DNA of 64,000 nt from Rouxiella sp. S1S-2. GTDB taxonomy: Bacteria; Pseudomonadota; Gammaproteobacteria; Enterobacterales; Enterobacteriaceae. Location: contig NZ_WFKL01000001.1 in NCBI RefSeq assembly GCF_009208105.1, positions 682,001 through 746,000 on the forward strand, given 5' to 3'. Each line of letters starts with the position of its first letter. The stretch's first letter is position 1. The notes beneath the pieces are model-generated. The model was given only the letters and a program-made list of their open reading frames with translations, did not search any database and was not told the origin of the DNA. Shown in pieces: positions 52,998 through 64,000 of the stretch. The position numbers and the translations under genes are program-made.

Positions 52998-53741
52998 ATG
53001 TTGGAACAAATTTGCCAGCTCGCGCGTGATGCCGGTGACGCGATTATGAAGGTGTACGACGGTGAGCAGCCGCTCAACGCGCGCCAGAAGCATGATGACT
53101 CTCCCGTAACGGCGGCAGATATTGCCGCGCACAACGTCATTAAAAAGGGCCTGCAGGCGCTGGACGCACACATTCCCCTGCTGTCAGAAGAAGATCCGCC
53201 TTCGTGGTCTGTACGTCAAAACTGGACACGTTTCTGGCTCGTCGATCCCTTAGACGGCACCAAAGAGTTTCTTAAACGTAACGGCGAGTTCACGGTCAAT
53301 ATCGCATTGATTGAGGACGGTAATCCGGTGCTCGGTGTGGTATATGTGCCGGTCACCGGCGTGATGTACGCGGCGGCTGATGGCAAAGCATGGAAAGAAG
53401 AAAACGGCCAGCGCGTTGAAATCACCGCACGTGAAGCACATCCGCCGCTGGTGGTAGTCAGCCGTTCGCACAGTAATGACCAAGAGTTGCAGGATTATTT
53501 GGCCCAGCTTGGCGAGCATCAAACCGTGACTATCGGTTCATCGCTCAAGTTCTGTCTGGTGGCGGAAGGTTCTGCTCAGCTTTATCCGCGTTTTGGACCG
53601 ACCTCCGTGTGGGACACCGCCGCGGGTCATGCCGTCGCCAACGCCGCCGGTGCCACCGTTACCGACTGGCAGGGGCAGACGCTGACCTACGTGCCGAAAG
53701 AGTCTTTCCTCAATCCAGGCTTCCGCGTCTCGCTGTTTTAA
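52998..53741 (+). CDS. cysQ: 3'(2'),5'-bisphosphate nucleotidase CysQ
   Basis: Li-sensitive phosphatase that clears 3'-phosphoadenosine 5'-phosphate from sulfate assimilation. Inositol-monophosphatase-type metal motifs are visible: [14 protein letters not shown] (Asp83-Phe91) and [15 protein letters not shown]. Length is 247 residues (E. coli 246). Its product AMP links it loosely in function to the divergent nucleotide enzyme CpdB. Confidence 0.97.
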   Translation: MLEQICQLARDAGDAIMKVYDGEQPLNARQKHDDSPVTAADIAAHNVIKKGLQALDAHIPLLSEEDPPSWSVRQNWTRFWLVDPLDGTKEFLKRNGEFTVNIALIEDGNPVLGVVYVPVTGVMYAAADGKAWKEENGQRVEITAREAHPPLVVVSRSHSNDQELQDYLAQLGEHQTVTIGSSLKFCLVAEGSAQLYPRFGPTSVWDTAAGHAVANAAGATVTDWQGQTLTYVPKESFLNPGFRVSLF

Positions 53742-53759
53742 GGCTTGTCCGTGTTGAGC

Positions 53760-53789
53760 GTAAAAGCGCCGCTGTGCGCTTTTACTTTT
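53760..53789. terminator. Terminator between cysQ and ytfJ
   Basis: GTAAAAGCGC / GCGCTTTTAC around a six-base loop, then TTTT. It separates the convergent cysQ and ytfJ. Confidence 0.8.
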
Positions 53790-53803
53790 CGCTCATCCGC
53801 TTC

Positions 53804-54361
53804 CTACTCTTTCACCAGTTGATTCACCGTATCAATCACCTTTTGCACCTCTTCAGCCGTTAACGCGCCTTCTTTGGCAAAACGCACAATGCCGTCTTTA
53901 TCCAATACCACAATGGCCGAACTTTGGCTTTGTAGCGCCCAGGTCCTTTGTGCTGCTCCGTTGCTGTCGACGATAACCTGCGACCACGGAAACTCCTTTT
54001 TACCGCCCTCTATGCTATGGCGTACAAACAATCCGCTGCCAATGATGGCGTCATCAGTGTTCACAATGGTGGTGGTCTGGTAACGGTCGCGCGGCAGGTT
54101 GTCTTTTCTTATCGCCTCAATCAGTGGTTCATTCATTTCTCGGGCAGAGGTGCGTCCGGCGATGTGCTGCAAAATGCGCACCTTGCCCGGCAGCTTGGCA
54201 CTGTTCCATTTACTGTAGCTAAATTCACCATTGGTGTAGTTAAGCTCCCCCTTATCATCAATGCCGACGGCGTTAACGCGTTTACCGATGTCAAAATTGT
54301 GGGCTGAAACCATAAATGAAACTGATAAGCAGGCTATAATTGATAAAAACTTAACGAGCAT
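53804..54361 (-). CDS. ytfJ: Periplasmic protein YtfJ
   Basis: A 185-residue exported protein (signal MLVKFLSIIACLSVSFMVSA, cut after SAH) with a thioredoxin-like fold: HIAGRTSAREMNEPLI, TTTIVNTDDAI and VVLDKDGIVRFAKEGAL. It lacks a CxxC motif at the expected site, so a redox role is doubtful. Its function is unknown to me. Length matches E. coli YtfJ (184). Start fixed by AGGAGAATCT. Confidence 0.92.
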   Translation of the reverse strand: MLVKFLSIIACLSVSFMVSAHNFDIGKRVNAVGIDDKGELNYTNGEFSYSKWNSAKLPGKVRILQHIAGRTSAREMNEPLIEAIRKDNLPRDRYQTTTIVNTDDAIIGSGLFVRHSIEGGKKEFPWSQVIVDSNGAAQRTWALQSQSSAIVVLDKDGIVRFAKEGALTAEEVQKVIDTVNQLVKE

Positions 54362-54779
54362 AGATTCTCCTGTCAATTTCGGTAAGGGAGGGTATTTGTG
54401 AGGCAAACGGCAGTACAAACTGTGAGAAGCATAGAATGCTTTCAAGTGGTCTGTCCTGTTGAAACGTCAACAATGTGCTGTCCTTAGCAAAAATTTGGAT
54501 TTTGTCTGATGGCGGCAGGCAGTAGAATAGTGAAAAATTAATGCGCTGTAATATCCGGTACATATTGAAGGGTTACACTGCCCAGCGTTTTAAAATTGAA
54601 CGTCAGTATCGTCAGCGTGTGTAAAAGTAGTGAAATGGACTGGTATAAAGGGAACTGGGTGATACCTTCAAGGTCTACTCAGTGTAGGAAAAGTACCACT
54701 CAGACAATCTGTACTGATTCTTTTGGTCAGCGTCGAGTCTGAGCATGCGAGATACCAAAAGGGAGGAAAAAGAAACAAA
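54362..54779. other. 418-base gap between divergent ytfJ and ytfK
   Basis: No gene is supported here: the open frames on both strands are short and without recognised sequence. The gap is AT-rich in places and must hold both divergent promoters. A TTGAAG with a TTTAAA-type box near 54570-54600 is a weak candidate for ytfK, and the long leader suggests regulation upstream of ytfK, but no site is clear. Confidence 0.5.
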
Positions 54780-54983
54780 ATGAGGATCTTCCAACGTTAT
54801 AACCCACTGATGGTGGCGAAATATGTGAAAACGTTGTTCAGAGGCCGCCTGTACATCAAGGATGTCGGGGCATTTGAGTTCGATCAGGGCAAGATTTTGT
54901 TGCCAAAAATTCGCGACAAGCGCCATTTCAGCGTGATGTCAGAGGTAAACAAGCAGGTTATGCATTTGCAGCTTAATGCTTAG
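54780..54983 (+). CDS. ytfK: DUF1107 protein YtfK
   Basis: A 67-residue protein beginning [20 protein letters not shown] and very close to my memory of E. coli YtfK, which stimulates SpoT synthesis of (p)ppGpp under phosphate or fatty-acid starvation. The start is fixed by homology. The best ribosome site GGGAGG lies about 14 bases upstream, longer than usual; a frame-equal ATG at 54723 would add [19 protein letters not shown] without homology. Confidence 0.9.
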   Translation: MRIFQRYNPLMVAKYVKTLFRGRLYIKDVGAFEFDQGKILLPKIRDKRHFSVMSEVNKQVMHLQLNA

Positions 54984-55065
54984 AATCGACAAGGCGTCAT
55001 TTACGCTTTATTTGTATTAAGTTTCAAGTCATTAGCAATAATTTACTGGTTTTACGCCAAAGCAG

Positions 55066-55094
55066 AAAAGGCCGCGAATGATTCGCGGCCTTTC
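55066..55094. terminator. Bidirectional terminator between ytfK and ytfL
   Basis: AAAAGGCCGCGAAT / ATTCGCGGCCTTTC stem with a tight loop, flanked by A- and T-rich stretches. It separates convergent ytfK and ytfL. Confidence 0.85.
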
Positions 55095-55120
55095 GTTTTT
55101 CATGACAGGACTAACGCGGA

Positions 55121-56452
55121 CTACTCGGCGATGTCTTGCGGCGATTTTGGCAGCAGAGGCGTCACTGGCTTATCGGTTATTCTGGTCACCAGCAGCTGGT
55201 CAATTTTATAGCTGTCGATATCTACCACTTCAAACTTGAAACCGGCAAATTTCACAAAGTCAGTGCGTTTAGGAATTTTACGCAGCATAAACATCATGAA
55301 GCCGCCAATAGTTTCGTAGTTGCCCGACTGCGGGAAGTCTTCAATATGCAGCACGCGCATGACGTCTTCGATTGGCGTTCCGCCTTCGATAAGCCACGAG
55401 TTTTCGTCGCGGGCCACTATTTGCTCTTCCATGCCCTGACCCACCAGGTCACCCATCAGCGTGGTCATCACGTCGTTGAGGGTAATAATGCCCACCACTA
55501 ACGCGTATTCGTTAAGAATTACTGCGAAGTCTTCACCCGCCGCTTTAAAACTTTCAAGTGCTTCAGACAGGGTCAGCGTATCCGGCACGATCAGCGCCGA
55601 GCGGATTTGCACGCCGCTGCTTAGCATCAGGCTTTGATTACCCAATACGCGGTTCAGCAGGTCTTTTGAGTCGACATAGCCCACAACCTGATCAATTTGC
55701 CCGTCGCAGACTAAAAACTTGGAGTGTGGATGGGTAGAGATCTTATTCTTAATGCTGTCTTCGCTTTCGCGCAAGTCAAAGTAAATCACGCTTTCGCGGG
55801 AAGTCATGGAGGAGGGTACGGTGCGTGATTCAAGCTCAAACACGTTTTCAATCAGCTCATGTTCCTGCTTGCGTAACACGCCGGCCAAGGCGCCGGCTTC
55901 CACCACCGCATAAATATCGTCGGAGGTGATGTCGTCGTTGCGCACGGTTGGCAGCTTAAACAGGCGGAAAATGACGTTTGCCAGTCCGTTGAAGAACCAG
56001 ACCAAAGGCCTGCATACAAACAGGCAGAAACGCATCGGGTTGACTATCCGAACGGCAACAATTTCGGGTGAAATCATACCGATGCGCTTCGGTGTCAGGT
56101 CAGCAAACAAAATGAACAGGCTGGTGACCAGAACGAATGAGCAGATAAAGCTGACTTGATCGGCAAGTTCAGGTGACATGAACTTCTCGAAAAAGAGTTG
56201 AAATGCCGGAGAGAACGCAGCATCGCCGACGATACCACCGAGTATAGCAACGGCGTTAAGCCCAATCTGTACCACGGTGAAGAACAATCCTGGGGTTTCT
56301 TGCATTTTAAGCACGTGCGTGGCGTTGATGTTTCCTTCATCTGCCAAAAGTTTGAGTTTGATTTTACGTGAGGCAGCCAGCGATATCTCCGAAAGGGAGA
56401 AAAAGGCACTGATCGCGATTAATAAAAGAATCAGTAAGATACTGTTTAACAT
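55121..56452 (-). CDS. ytfL: CNNM/CBS-domain membrane protein YtfL
   Basis: A 443-residue HlyC/CorC-family protein: an N-terminal CNNM transmembrane domain (three to four segments, residues 1-160, opening MLNSILLILLLIAISAFFSL), paired CBS domains (about 195-330), and a C-terminal CorC_HlyC domain. E. coli YtfL is proposed to export cadaverine or affect magnesium/alkali tolerance; which applies here is not decided by sequence. It is divergent-side to msrA with a 206-base gap on the same strand. Confidence 0.93.
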   Translation of the reverse strand: MLNSILLILLLIAISAFFSLSEISLAASRKIKLKLLADEGNINATHVLKMQETPGLFFTVVQIGLNAVAILGGIVGDAAFSPAFQLFFEKFMSPELADQVSFICSFVLVTSLFILFADLTPKRIGMISPEIVAVRIVNPMRFCLFVCRPLVWFFNGLANVIFRLFKLPTVRNDDITSDDIYAVVEAGALAGVLRKQEHELIENVFELESRTVPSSMTSRESVIYFDLRESEDSIKNKISTHPHSKFLVCDGQIDQVVGYVDSKDLLNRVLGNQSLMLSSGVQIRSALIVPDTLTLSEALESFKAAGEDFAVILNEYALVVGIITLNDVMTTLMGDLVGQGMEEQIVARDENSWLIEGGTPIEDVMRVLHIEDFPQSGNYETIGGFMMFMLRKIPKRTDFVKFAGFKFEVVDIDSYKIDQLLVTRITDKPVTPLLPKSPQDIAE

Positions 56453-56658
56453 AGTCTATCCGTTTAACACCGGCGCAGGGCCGACAGGGAAGGTAAATCG
56501 TTTGGTATTGTTAAAAGAAAAATCACGCGAAGGTGATAAAAGCTAAGATAACAGCAAGAAACGTATTTACCGGGCCGCGATTGCGGCCCGCATAGTATAG
56601 CAGTGCCAATGATATAACCGCCACTGCTGAATCTCTAGCCGTTTTCCCCGCCCCTGAA

Positions 56659-57306
56659 TCAGTTCTGAAGCTGCGGTGGCAGACACACGCCAATTCCGCC
56701 GAGTCCGCAGTAGCCTTGCGGATTTTTGTACAGATATTGCTGATGGTCATCTTCAGCGTAGTAAAAGGGCAGCGCTTCAGTGATTTCAGTGGTGATGTGG
56801 CGGCTGTCGTTGGCCGCCCGCATGGCCTGCTGAAAACGCGTAAAGCTCGCCTGCGCCGCGTCCTGCTGTTCACTGCTGAGCACGTAGATGGCTGAACGGT
56901 ACTGGGTGCCGATATCTCCGCCTTGGCGCATACCCTGAGCGGGATCATGATTTTCCCAAAACGTTTGCAGGAGCTGTTCATAGCTGACTATTGTGGGATC
57001 AAACACCACGCGTACCACTTCGGCATGGCCGGTTTGACCACTGCACACTTCCCGATAGGTTGGATTAGGCGTAAATCCTCCCGCGTAGCCTGCCCCCGTG
57101 CTGTAAACGCCGTCCAGCTGCCAAAAGAGTCTCTCTACGCCCCAAAAGCAACCCATCGCGAAAATAGCAACCTGCATGTTATCAGGAACGTGAGTCATGG
57201 AATGGCCGTTTACGGCGTGAAGCGTGGCGACCGGCATCGGTGTGGTGCGACCTGGCAGCGCATCTTCTTTAGTAATTGCCTGTGTTTTATCTGAGAGTTG
57301 GACCAC
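56659..57306 (-). CDS. msrA: Peptide methionine sulfoxide reductase MsrA
   Basis: Reduces the S form of methionine sulfoxide in proteins. The catalytic Cys53 lies in [13 protein letters not shown], and the recycling cysteines in the [13 protein letters not shown] tail ([11 protein letters not shown]) are present. Length is 215 residues (E. coli 212). It is divergent from tamA over 145 bases, as in E. coli. Confidence 0.98.
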   Translation of the reverse strand: MVQLSDKTQAITKEDALPGRTTPMPVATLHAVNGHSMTHVPDNMQVAIFAMGCFWGVERLFWQLDGVYSTGAGYAGGFTPNPTYREVCSGQTGHAEVVRVVFDPTIVSYEQLLQTFWENHDPAQGMRQGGDIGTQYRSAIYVLSSEQQDAAQASFTRFQQAMRAANDSRHITTEITEALPFYYAEDDHQQYLYKNPQGYCGLGGIGVCLPPQLQN

Positions 57307-57451
57307 GAGAGACTCCAGTCATATTATTCATTAAAGTTGTTGGTTGTATCTGATAGTGTCTTTGCACACAATAGCACCTTATGCACATCGTACTACGGCG
57401 ACGATTTGCATAGCTATTTTAACAGGATAATGAAACATAGCAGGAGAGCTT

Positions 57452-59194
57452 GTGCCACGATACCGTGAACTTTGTTTGTTAGCCGTACTGCTGGTACCCC
57501 CGTTATCCTATGCTGCCAAGGTGCGGCTGCAGTTGGAAGGACTGAGTGGAGACTTGCAGAAAAACGTTCGCGTACGCCTCTCTTCCATTGGAACTGACGA
57601 GGTGTCTGCCGATGGCCGTTTCCGCGCCAGGGTCAGTGAGGCGATACAGCTGGGGCTTCGTCCCTTGGGCTACTATCAGCCCACCATCGATTTTGATTTT
57701 GTTCAAACGCCGCCGCCGGGCAGGCCCGTTCTGATTGCTAAAGTTTCGCCGGGTACGCCGATAAAAATCGCCGGAACCACCGTCACGATAGAAGGGCAGG
57801 CGAAACAGGATGACGAATTCGAAGCCCTGAAAAGAACTAAAGTACCGGCCAATGGCACCCTCCTCAATCACGGAACCTATGACAGTTTCAAAGGCTCGCT
57901 GAGCGGTCTTGCCCTGCGCAAAGGCTATTTCGATGCGGATATGCGCAAGAGCCAGCTAGGGGTGATTGAAGATGAACATCAGGCATTTTGGGATATCGAT
58001 TTCGACAGTGGACAGCGCTATCGTTTTGGGCAGGTCAACTTCGAAGGCGCGCAGATACGCAATGACTATCTGCAAAACGTCGTGCCTTTCCATAAAGGTG
58101 ATTACTACAGTTCGGCGCAGCTGGCCGAGCTAAACCGCCGTCTGGCCGCCACTGGCTGGTTCAACTCCGTGGTCGTTTCGCCTGACTTTGACAATAAAGA
58201 AGCCAAAGCCAGTAAAACGCTGCCGCTCAATGCTGTCGTCACGCCGCGCACGCGTAACACCCTTGAACTCGGTGGCGGTTATGCCACCGACGTGGGGCCG
58301 CGAGTGAAAGCCAACTGGAAAAAACCGTGGCTAAACGATCGCGGGCAGAGCCTTGAGACCTCGGTCAGCCTGTCTGCACCTGAACAAACACTGGATCTGA
58401 GCTATAAAATCCCGCTGCTTAAAGATCCCCTCCAGCAATATTATCTGGTGCAAGGGGGCTTCAAACGTGAAGACCTTAACGACACCAAGTCTGACTCAAG
58501 TACCGCCAACGTGGCGCGCTATTGGGACAGTGACAGCGGCTGGCAGCGCTCGGTGAACCTGCGCTGGAGCCTCGACCACTTTACGCAGGGTAACGTCACC
58601 AACACCACGATGCTGATTTATCCGGGTGTAACCGTTAGCCGAACCCGTTCACGCGGCGGCCTGATGCCAACCTGGGGTGATACGCAGCGCTATTCTCTCG
58701 ACGTCTCTGATACCACCTGGGGCTCAGATATCGACTTTGCCGTAGTGCAGGCGCAAAACGTCTGGATCCGCATGTTAGGTGACAGAAACCGCTTTGTGGT
58801 GCGCGGCAACGTGGGTTGGATCGAAACTAACGATTTTGAAAAAGTCCCGCCTTCACTGCGCTTCTTCGCCGGTGGCGATCGCAGTATTCGCGGCTATAAA
58901 TATAAGTCTATCTCGCCTAAAGATGACGATGGCAAGCTGACGGGGGCATCAAAACTGGCGACCGGTTCCCTTGAATATCAATATAACGTGACCGGAAAAT
59001 GGTGGGGCGCGGTGTTTGTTGACAGCGGCGAAGCGGTGAATGATATCGCGAAAAGCGACGTTAAAACGGGTGCGGGCGTGGGTGTGCGCTGGGCGTCACC
59101 GATTGGTCCGGTCAAATTTGACATCGCTGCGCCGGTGGGTGATCAGAACGAGCATGGATTGCAATTTTACATCGGCCTGGGTCCAGAACTATGA
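57452..59194 (+). CDS. tamA: Translocation and assembly module subunit TamA
   Basis: Omp85-family outer-membrane protein that, with TamB, assembles autotransporters and moves phospholipids. The signal peptide ([21 protein letters not shown]) is followed by three POTRA domains (about residues 24-265) and a 16-strand barrel with the Omp85 RGY motif ([13 protein letters not shown]). Length is 580 residues (E. coli 577). The start is a GTG with AGGAGAG upstream. It overlaps tamB by four bases (ATGA). Confidence 0.97.
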   Translation: MPRYRELCLLAVLLVPPLSYAAKVRLQLEGLSGDLQKNVRVRLSSIGTDEVSADGRFRARVSEAIQLGLRPLGYYQPTIDFDFVQTPPPGRPVLIAKVSPGTPIKIAGTTVTIEGQAKQDDEFEALKRTKVPANGTLLNHGTYDSFKGSLSGLALRKGYFDADMRKSQLGVIEDEHQAFWDIDFDSGQRYRFGQVNFEGAQIRNDYLQNVVPFHKGDYYSSAQLAELNRRLAATGWFNSVVVSPDFDNKEAKASKTLPLNAVVTPRTRNTLELGGGYATDVGPRVKANWKKPWLNDRGQSLETSVSLSAPEQTLDLSYKIPLLKDPLQQYYLVQGGFKREDLNDTKSDSSTANVARYWDSDSGWQRSVNLRWSLDHFTQGNVTNTTMLIYPGVTVSRTRSRGGLMPTWGDTQRYSLDVSDTTWGSDIDFAVVQAQNVWIRMLGDRNRFVVRGNVGWIETNDFEKVPPSLRFFAGGDRSIRGYKYKSISPKDDDGKLTGASKLATGSLEYQYNVTGKWWGAVFVDSGEAVNDIAKSDVKTGAGVGVRWASPIGPVKFDIAAPVGDQNEHGLQFYIGLGPEL

Positions 59195-62100
59195 GTTTGT
59201 TTAAAAAGATTTGCCTGGCGTTCCTGATTATTCTGCTGCTGCTGATTGGCACGGTAGGTTTTTTGGTGGGTACGCAAACCGGTCTGCATCTGTTGCTTAA
59301 CGGCGCGCAGCGCTTTGTGCCGGGACTGTCGATTGCCAACGTCGAGGGCGGCTGGCGCAGTCTGACACTAAAAGGCGTGGAGTATAAAATGCCCGGCGTT
59401 GACGTCCACGCCGGTGAGTTCCATCTTTCCGTTGATTTATCCTGTTTCAGGCACAGCCAGCTGTGTGTGAACGCCGTGCGCGCGCAGGACGTCAATGTGG
59501 TGGTCAACACCCAAGAGATGGCGCCTTCAACCGCGCCAGAGCCGGAGTCCAGCGAGCCGCTGACCAACCTCAGCACGCCTTATCCCATCAATCTGAGACT
59601 GATGACGCTCAATAATGTCAACGTCACCATTGATGACAAAACGGTGTCGCTGGCGGAGTTTCGCACCGGCATAGAGTGGAAGGACCGCGCACTCACGCTG
59701 CTACCGACCAACATCTCTGGTTTGCTTATTGCTCTGCCAAAAACACCGCCGCACCCGCTGCCGCCTGTTGTACAGGCAGCTACCGACAAAGCCGTGGAAA
59801 AAGTGACGGAGAAAGTGACCGGCGAACCGTCCAATGCGGCGAAAAAAGCAGAAAAAGCAGCCAAATCTGCCGCTGAAGAGCCTCCGATTGGCGAGACGTT
59901 AAAGGCGCTGTTTGCTAAACCGTTGCTGCCTGAGCTGCCGGACTTCAAGCTGCCGCTGGATCTCACCGTTCAGCAAATCACCGGTGAAAATCTGCGTTTG
60001 ACCGGTGATAACGACCTGCTGATTAACCGCCTATTGCTAAAAATTACCACTGAAAATCAGCAATTTAAGCTTGATAAGCTTGAGGTTCGATCCCCGCAGG
60101 GATCCATTGACGGCCTGGGGCAGGCGCAGCTAAGCGGTAACTGGCCGGTCGATATGACCGTGAATACCGCGGTCAATATCGATCCCTTGAAGGGCGAGAA
60201 AATAAAACTGACCGTCGGCGGTGAGCTGCGAAATCAGTTAAAAGTCGGCGTAAACCTTTCAGGGCCAGTGCGCGCTCAGTTAGCGGTGCAAACCGAGCTG
60301 GCACAAGCTGGACTGCCGATTGACCTGAATTTGCAAAGCGACGCGCTGCAGTGGCCGCTGACCGGTACGCCGCAGTATCAGGTGAAAGGCTTTACTATGA
60401 AGTTCAGCGGCAAGGCAACGGACTATGCGCTGTCTCTTCGCTCCAGCTTCAGCGGTGAACAACTGCCCTCGGCCAACCTTTCAGTAGACGGTAAAGGTAA
60501 CCTTGAGCAATTTAAACTGACGCTACTGCGACTGGCCGCGCTACAGGGCAATACCGACCTGACCGGCGTGGTGGACTGGAGCAAGGCGGTAAGCTGGAAT
60601 ACTTTGCTGACCCTGAACGGCATTGATACTGCCAAACAGTGGCCGGAGTGGCCGGCCAAACTGCAGGGCAAGATTGCCATGCGCGGCAGCTTGTACGGCG
60701 GCACCTGGCAGCTTCAGGTTCCTACTCTCGAACTCGACGGTAACGTTAAAAAGAATCTGGTGAAGGCCCGCGGTAATCTGCGTGGCAACAGCTACGGCCA
60801 GTGGGATATTCCGCAGCTGCATCTTGAACTCGGCCGCAATAACCTCGACGTTAAGGGCAAGCTTAGCGACAAATGGGTGCTGGATGCCAACGTCGATGCG
60901 CCTCACCTCGACGGCGCACTGCCGGGACTGGGGGGGATTGTTAAAGGCATGATCCAGCTACGCGGTAATTTGAAAGCGCCGCAGGTGCTGGCTGATTTAA
61001 CGGCCAGTAATCTGAAATGGCAGGCTATGAGCGTCAGCCGTGTCAACATTAAGGGGGATGTGACGTCAAGTGACCAGATACAGGGCACGCTGGCGGTTAA
61101 GGTTCAGCAACTCAAGCAGGATGCGCTGGATATTAGCGACATTACACTCGATGCCAAAGGTAATGAAAAGCAGCATCAGCTTAACCTCAGTGTGAGCGGT
61201 AAACCGGTCAGCGGGCGTCTGGCGCTGAACGGAAGTTTTGAACGCAAAACGCAGCAGTGGAAAGGCACTATCAGCAATACGCTGTTTGATACGCCGGTGG
61301 GCGAGTGGCGTCTAACGCGTCCGATTGCCTTGACCTACTTTAATACCGAGCAGCGTGTGACCATAGGTCCTCACTGTTGGCAGAACCCTAATGCCGACGT
61401 TTGTGTGCCGACGACCATCGACGCCGGTGCCAGCGGGCAGGCCAGCATCGTGCTTAATCGCTTTGATTTGGCAATGCTAAAACCCTTCCTGACCGACGAT
61501 ACCCAGCTTGCTGGGCAGTTCAGCGGCAAGGCCAACGTTGCCTGGAAGGCGCAGGGTGGTTTGCCGCAGGCCAGCGTGTCGCTGGTAGGCAAAGGGGTAA
61601 AAGTGCAGCAGATTGTGCAGGGCAATCCTCTGCCCGTGGCTTTCGATACGCTTAACCTTAATGCTGCACTGCAAAACGGTCGCGCGAATCTTGATTGGTT
61701 AATCAAAATTGCCAACAATGGTCAGCTTGATGGCAAGATTCAGATTGCCGATCCATTGGGCAAACGTAATCTCAGCGGTAACGTCAACATCACTCGCATC
61801 TCTATGGGTATTTTGCAGCCGGCGCTTATGGACGGTGAAAAAGCTTCCGGCATACTCAATGCCAATTTACGCGTGGCAGGGAATGCTAAAATGCCGCAGG
61901 TTTACGGCAAGCTGGCGCTGACCGATGTAGATTTTGATGCGCAGTTTATGCCGTTTGATATCACTAACGCCAATTTGAACATTAATTTCAACGGTATGTC
62001 ATCGCTGCTTGCGGGGGTCATCAGGACCAACCACGGGCAGTTGGCGCTTGACGGTAATGCAGACTGGAGTGAGCCAAATAACTGGCGTGCGCGTATCGCG

Positions 62101-63039
62101 GCGAAGGGAGATAAGGTTAGGGTATCGGTTCCACCAATGGTTCGGCTTGATGTCTCACCCGATCTAGTGTTTGATGCTACACCGCAGGCATTTTCGTTGA
62201 ACGGTAGGGTTGATATTCCCTGGGCGCGTATTACGGTTCAGGAGCTTCCGGAGAGCGCGGTTGGCGTCTCGTCTGATGAGGTTATGCTAAATAACCAGCA
62301 TCAGCCGATAGCTCCGGCATCGACCTCGATACCTATCAACACGAATCTTGTGGTGAACATCGGAGATGATGTTCGACTCGATGCCTTTGGTCTGAAAGCG
62401 CGCTTGAAAGGCGCACTCAAAGTACAACAGGACAAACGTGGGTTAGGATTAAACGGCCAGATTGATATTCCTTCCGGTCGGTTCCACGCCTACGGGCAAG
62501 ACCTCATTGTCAGAAAAGGCCAGCTGTTGTTCTCGGGTCCGGCAGACCAGCCGTTGCTCAACCTCGAGGCCATCCGTAATCCGGATTCCACCGAAAATGA
62601 CGTGGTGGCAGGTGTGCGGGTAACCGGTGAAGCAGACGCGCCTAAGCTTGAGGTTTTCTCTGACCCGACCATGTCGCAGGAAGAAGCGCTGTCTTATTTG
62701 TTACGCGGACAGGGACTCGACAGTTCGGGAGCCGACAGTAGCGCCATGACTTCAATGCTTATCGGCATGGGGGTTGCACAAAGTGGCAAACTTGTGGGTA
62801 AAATCGGTGAGGCATTTGGCGTCAGTAATTTGGCGCTGGATACGCAGGGCGTTGGGGACAGCTCTCAGGTTGTGGTCAGTGGTTATGTCCTGCCTGGGCT
62901 GCAAGTTAAGTACGGAGTGGGTATTTTTGACTCACTGGCGACCCTGACGCTGCGCTATCGTTTAATGCCTAAATTGTATCTGGAAGCGGTGTCTGGCATA
63001 GATCAGGCATTAGATTTGCTCTATCAGTTTGAGTTTTAA
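59191..63039 (+). CDS. tamB: Translocation and assembly module subunit TamB
   Basis: Very long periplasm-spanning AsmA/VPS13-like protein of 1282 residues (E. coli 1259), anchored by an N-terminal membrane segment ([20 protein letters not shown]). A beta-taco groove that carries lipids fills the middle, and the C-terminal DUF490/TamB domain (about residues 950-1282, ending in a Phe as outer-membrane proteins do) meets TamA. A short Ala/Lys/Glu-rich insert lies at about residues 195-235. The ATGA overlap implies translational coupling with tamA. Confidence 0.97.
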   Translation: MSLFKKICLAFLIILLLLIGTVGFLVGTQTGLHLLLNGAQRFVPGLSIANVEGGWRSLTLKGVEYKMPGVDVHAGEFHLSVDLSCFRHSQLCVNAVRAQDVNVVVNTQEMAPSTAPEPESSEPLTNLSTPYPINLRLMTLNNVNVTIDDKTVSLAEFRTGIEWKDRALTLLPTNISGLLIALPKTPPHPLPPVVQAATDKAVEKVTEKVTGEPSNAAKKAEKAAKSAAEEPPIGETLKALFAKPLLPELPDFKLPLDLTVQQITGENLRLTGDNDLLINRLLLKITTENQQFKLDKLEVRSPQGSIDGLGQAQLSGNWPVDMTVNTAVNIDPLKGEKIKLTVGGELRNQLKVGVNLSGPVRAQLAVQTELAQAGLPIDLNLQSDALQWPLTGTPQYQVKGFTMKFSGKATDYALSLRSSFSGEQLPSANLSVDGKGNLEQFKLTLLRLAALQGNTDLTGVVDWSKAVSWNTLLTLNGIDTAKQWPEWPAKLQGKIAMRGSLYGGTWQLQVPTLELDGNVKKNLVKARGNLRGNSYGQWDIPQLHLELGRNNLDVKGKLSDKWVLDANVDAPHLDGALPGLGGIVKGMIQLRGNLKAPQVLADLTASNLKWQAMSVSRVNIKGDVTSSDQIQGTLAVKVQQLKQDALDISDITLDAKGNEKQHQLNLSVSGKPVSGRLALNGSFERKTQQWKGTISNTLFDTPVGEWRLTRPIALTYFNTEQRVTIGPHCWQNPNADVCVPTTIDAGASGQASIVLNRFDLAMLKPFLTDDTQLAGQFSGKANVAWKAQGGLPQASVSLVGKGVKVQQIVQGNPLPVAFDTLNLNAALQNGRANLDWLIKIANNGQLDGKIQIADPLGKRNLSGNVNITRISMGILQPALMDGEKASGILNANLRVAGNAKMPQVYGKLALTDVDFDAQFMPFDITNANLNINFNGMSSLLAGVIRTNHGQLALDGNADWSEPNNWRARIAAKGDKVRVSVPPMVRLDVSPDLVFDATPQAFSLNGRVDIPWARITVQELPESAVGVSSDEVMLNNQHQPIAPASTSIPINTNLVVNIGDDVRLDAFGLKARLKGALKVQQDKRGLGLNGQIDIPSGRFHAYGQDLIVRKGQLLFSGPADQPLLNLEAIRNPDSTENDVVAGVRVTGEADAPKLEVFSDPTMSQEEALSYLLRGQGLDSSGADSSAMTSMLIGMGVAQSGKLVGKIGEAFGVSNLALDTQGVGDSSQVVVSGYVLPGLQVKYGVGIFDSLATLTLRYRLMPKLYLEAVSGIDQALDLLYQFEF

Positions 63040-63041
63040 CC

Positions 63042-63392
63042 ATGCGAATAATTGTCTACGGCAGTTTACGACGCAAGCAGGGTAATAGTCACTGGATGAC
63101 AAACGCTCAGTGGTTGGGTGACCACGAGCTTGACGGCTATGCCCTTTATAATTTGGGGCATTATCCGGCAGCAGTTCCCGGGGAAGGGAAAATCTATTGC
63201 GAAGTTTACCGCATCAACTCATCCATTATGGCTGAGCTTGACGAGCTGAAAAGTAACACCAAAGATTACCGTCGTGAGCTAATCTCCACGCCGTACGGCA
63301 GTGCCTGGATCTATCTGTATATTCGTTCTCTCGAGGGAGTAGAGCGTATTAAGGGTGGTGACTGGCTCAAACGTGCGGATGAAGATAAGTGA
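63042..63392 (+). CDS. ytfP: Gamma-glutamylcyclotransferase-like protein YtfP
   Basis: A 116-residue protein of the GGCT-like fold, opening MRIIVYGSLRRKQGNSHWM with the characteristic YGSLR motif, then LGHYPAAVPGEG and YGSAWIYLY. The general base is likely Glu in EVYRINS-ELDELK region. The E. coli protein has 113 residues and an unproved substrate. It begins two bases after tamB, in the conserved tamA-tamB-ytfP operon. Confidence 0.93.
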   Translation: MRIIVYGSLRRKQGNSHWMTNAQWLGDHELDGYALYNLGHYPAAVPGEGKIYCEVYRINSSIMAELDELKSNTKDYRRELISTPYGSAWIYLYIRSLEGVERIKGGDWLKRADEDK

Positions 63393-63436
63393 GAAAAAGG
63401 TAAGGGTCGTCTTCGTCAGTTAAGTATAAAGTCGGT

Positions 63437-63470
63437 AAAAAAACACCGCCCAACGGGCGGTGTTTTTTTT
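63437..63470. terminator. Bidirectional terminator between ytfP and ppa
   Basis: ACACCGCCC / GGGCGGTGT with loop AAC, flanked by A and T runs on both sides, an efficient hairpin for both convergent genes. Confidence 0.92.
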
Positions 63471-63496
63471 GCGACAAAGCAAAGCAGGCAGCGGCC

Positions 63497-64000
63497 TTAT
63501 TTTGCTTTAGCACGCTCGAATGAAGAAACAATCTCGGCTTTCGCCGCTTCTGCGTTGTCCCAACCTTCAACTTTAACCCATTTGCCTTTTTCCAGCGCTT
63601 TATACTGCTCGAAGAAGTGGGTGATCTGGCCACGCAGCAGCTCAGGCAGATCGTTCACATCTTTGATGTGATCGTATTCTTTGCTCAGCTTGGTGTGTGG
63701 AACCGCAACAACTTTCGCATCTTCACCCGATTCGTCAGTCATTTTCAATACGCCAACTGGACGGCAGCGAATAACTGAACCTGGTTGCAGCGGGTATGGG
63801 GTCGGAACCAGAACGTCAACCGGGTCACCATCAAGAGACAGAGTGTGGTTGATGTAACCGTAGTTGCACGGATAGAACATCGCCGTTGACATGAAACGGT
63901 CAACAAAAAGTGCACCGGTATCTTTATCTACTTCATATTTGATTGGATCGGCGTTGGCCGGAATTTCGATAACAACATAGATATCTTCTGGCATGTCTTT
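63497..64000 (-). CDS. ppa: Inorganic pyrophosphatase (N-terminus outside window)
   Basis: Soluble magnesium-dependent pyrophosphatase, essential for pulling biosynthesis forward. The frame reads through the right edge of the window (it includes [19 protein letters not shown]), so about nine residues are missing, compared with 176 in E. coli. Catalytic aspartates lie in [12 protein letters not shown] and EAGEDAK-like [13 protein letters not shown]. The ATG at 63994 is an internal methionine, not the start. It is convergent with ytfP. Confidence 0.98.
   Translation of the reverse strand, partial: KDMPEDIYVVIEIPANADPIKYEVDKDTGALFVDRFMSTAMFYPCNYGYINHTLSLDGDPVDVLVPTPYPLQPGSVIRCRPVGVLKMTDESGEDAKVVAVPHTKLSKEYDHIKDVNDLPELLRGQITHFFEQYKALEKGKWVKVEGWDNAEAAKAEIVSSFERAKAK

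Overview
The window is ordinary, dense enterobacterial core chromosome: 60 protein genes (two cut by the window edges) and three identical glycine tRNAs. Gene order follows the 94-96 minute region of the Escherichia coli map almost gene for gene, so the host is a member of Enterobacterales. Divergence of the proteins, two LysM domains on AmiB, and a purine permease/8-oxoguanine deaminase pair downstream of epmA suggest a Yersiniaceae-like lineage (Serratia/Rahnella/Rouxiella type). That placement is inference from memory, not from a search. No insertion sequence, prophage, CRISPR array or genomic island was seen.

Layout. 1-5.3 kb, minus strand: a TetR-type regulator (yjdC, partial), dsbD, dcuA and aspA (anaerobic aspartate/fumarate metabolism and periplasmic thiol reduction). 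5.7-8.3 kb: fxsA, then the heat-shock chaperonin operon groES-groEL behind a clear sigma-32 promoter. 8.6-16.5 kb: lipoprotein yjeI, the EF-P set (epmB, efp, and farther on epmA), entericidins ecnA and ecnB, lipocalin blc, and fumarate reductase frdABCD divergent from epmA. 16.8-19.6 kb: purine permease plus 8-oxoguanine deaminase. 19.6-25.7 kb: mscM, psd, rsgA and divergent orn. 25.9-26.6 kb: three tRNA-Gly(GCC) genes, then an intergenic region with consensus DnaA boxes and an IHF site, in the position of E. coli datA. 26.6-38.7 kb: queG divergent from the long run nnr-tsaE-amiB-mutL-miaA-hfq-hflX-hflK-hflC. 38.9-49.1 kb: purA, nsrR-rnr-rlmB, aidB, bsmA, yjfP, and the ribosomal operon rpsF-priB-rpsR-rplI. 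49.2-64 kb: ytfB, fklB, cpdB/cysQ, ytfJ, ytfK, ytfL, msrA/tamA-tamB-ytfP and the start-truncated ppa.

Compared with E. coli the region is compact. These genes are missing from their usual places: cutA (between dcuA and dsbD), ampC and sugE (around blc), yjeT (hflC-purA), the yjfI-yjfC block, the ula operon (before rpsF), and cycA with ytfE-ytfH (fklB-cpdB). The most interesting non-coding signals are the datA-like DnaA/IHF cluster at 26.4-26.57 kb, a perfect 14-bp inverted repeat abutting the groE sigma-32 promoter, and a tandem duplication of the last bases of efp. I found no clearly undescribed multi-gene system.
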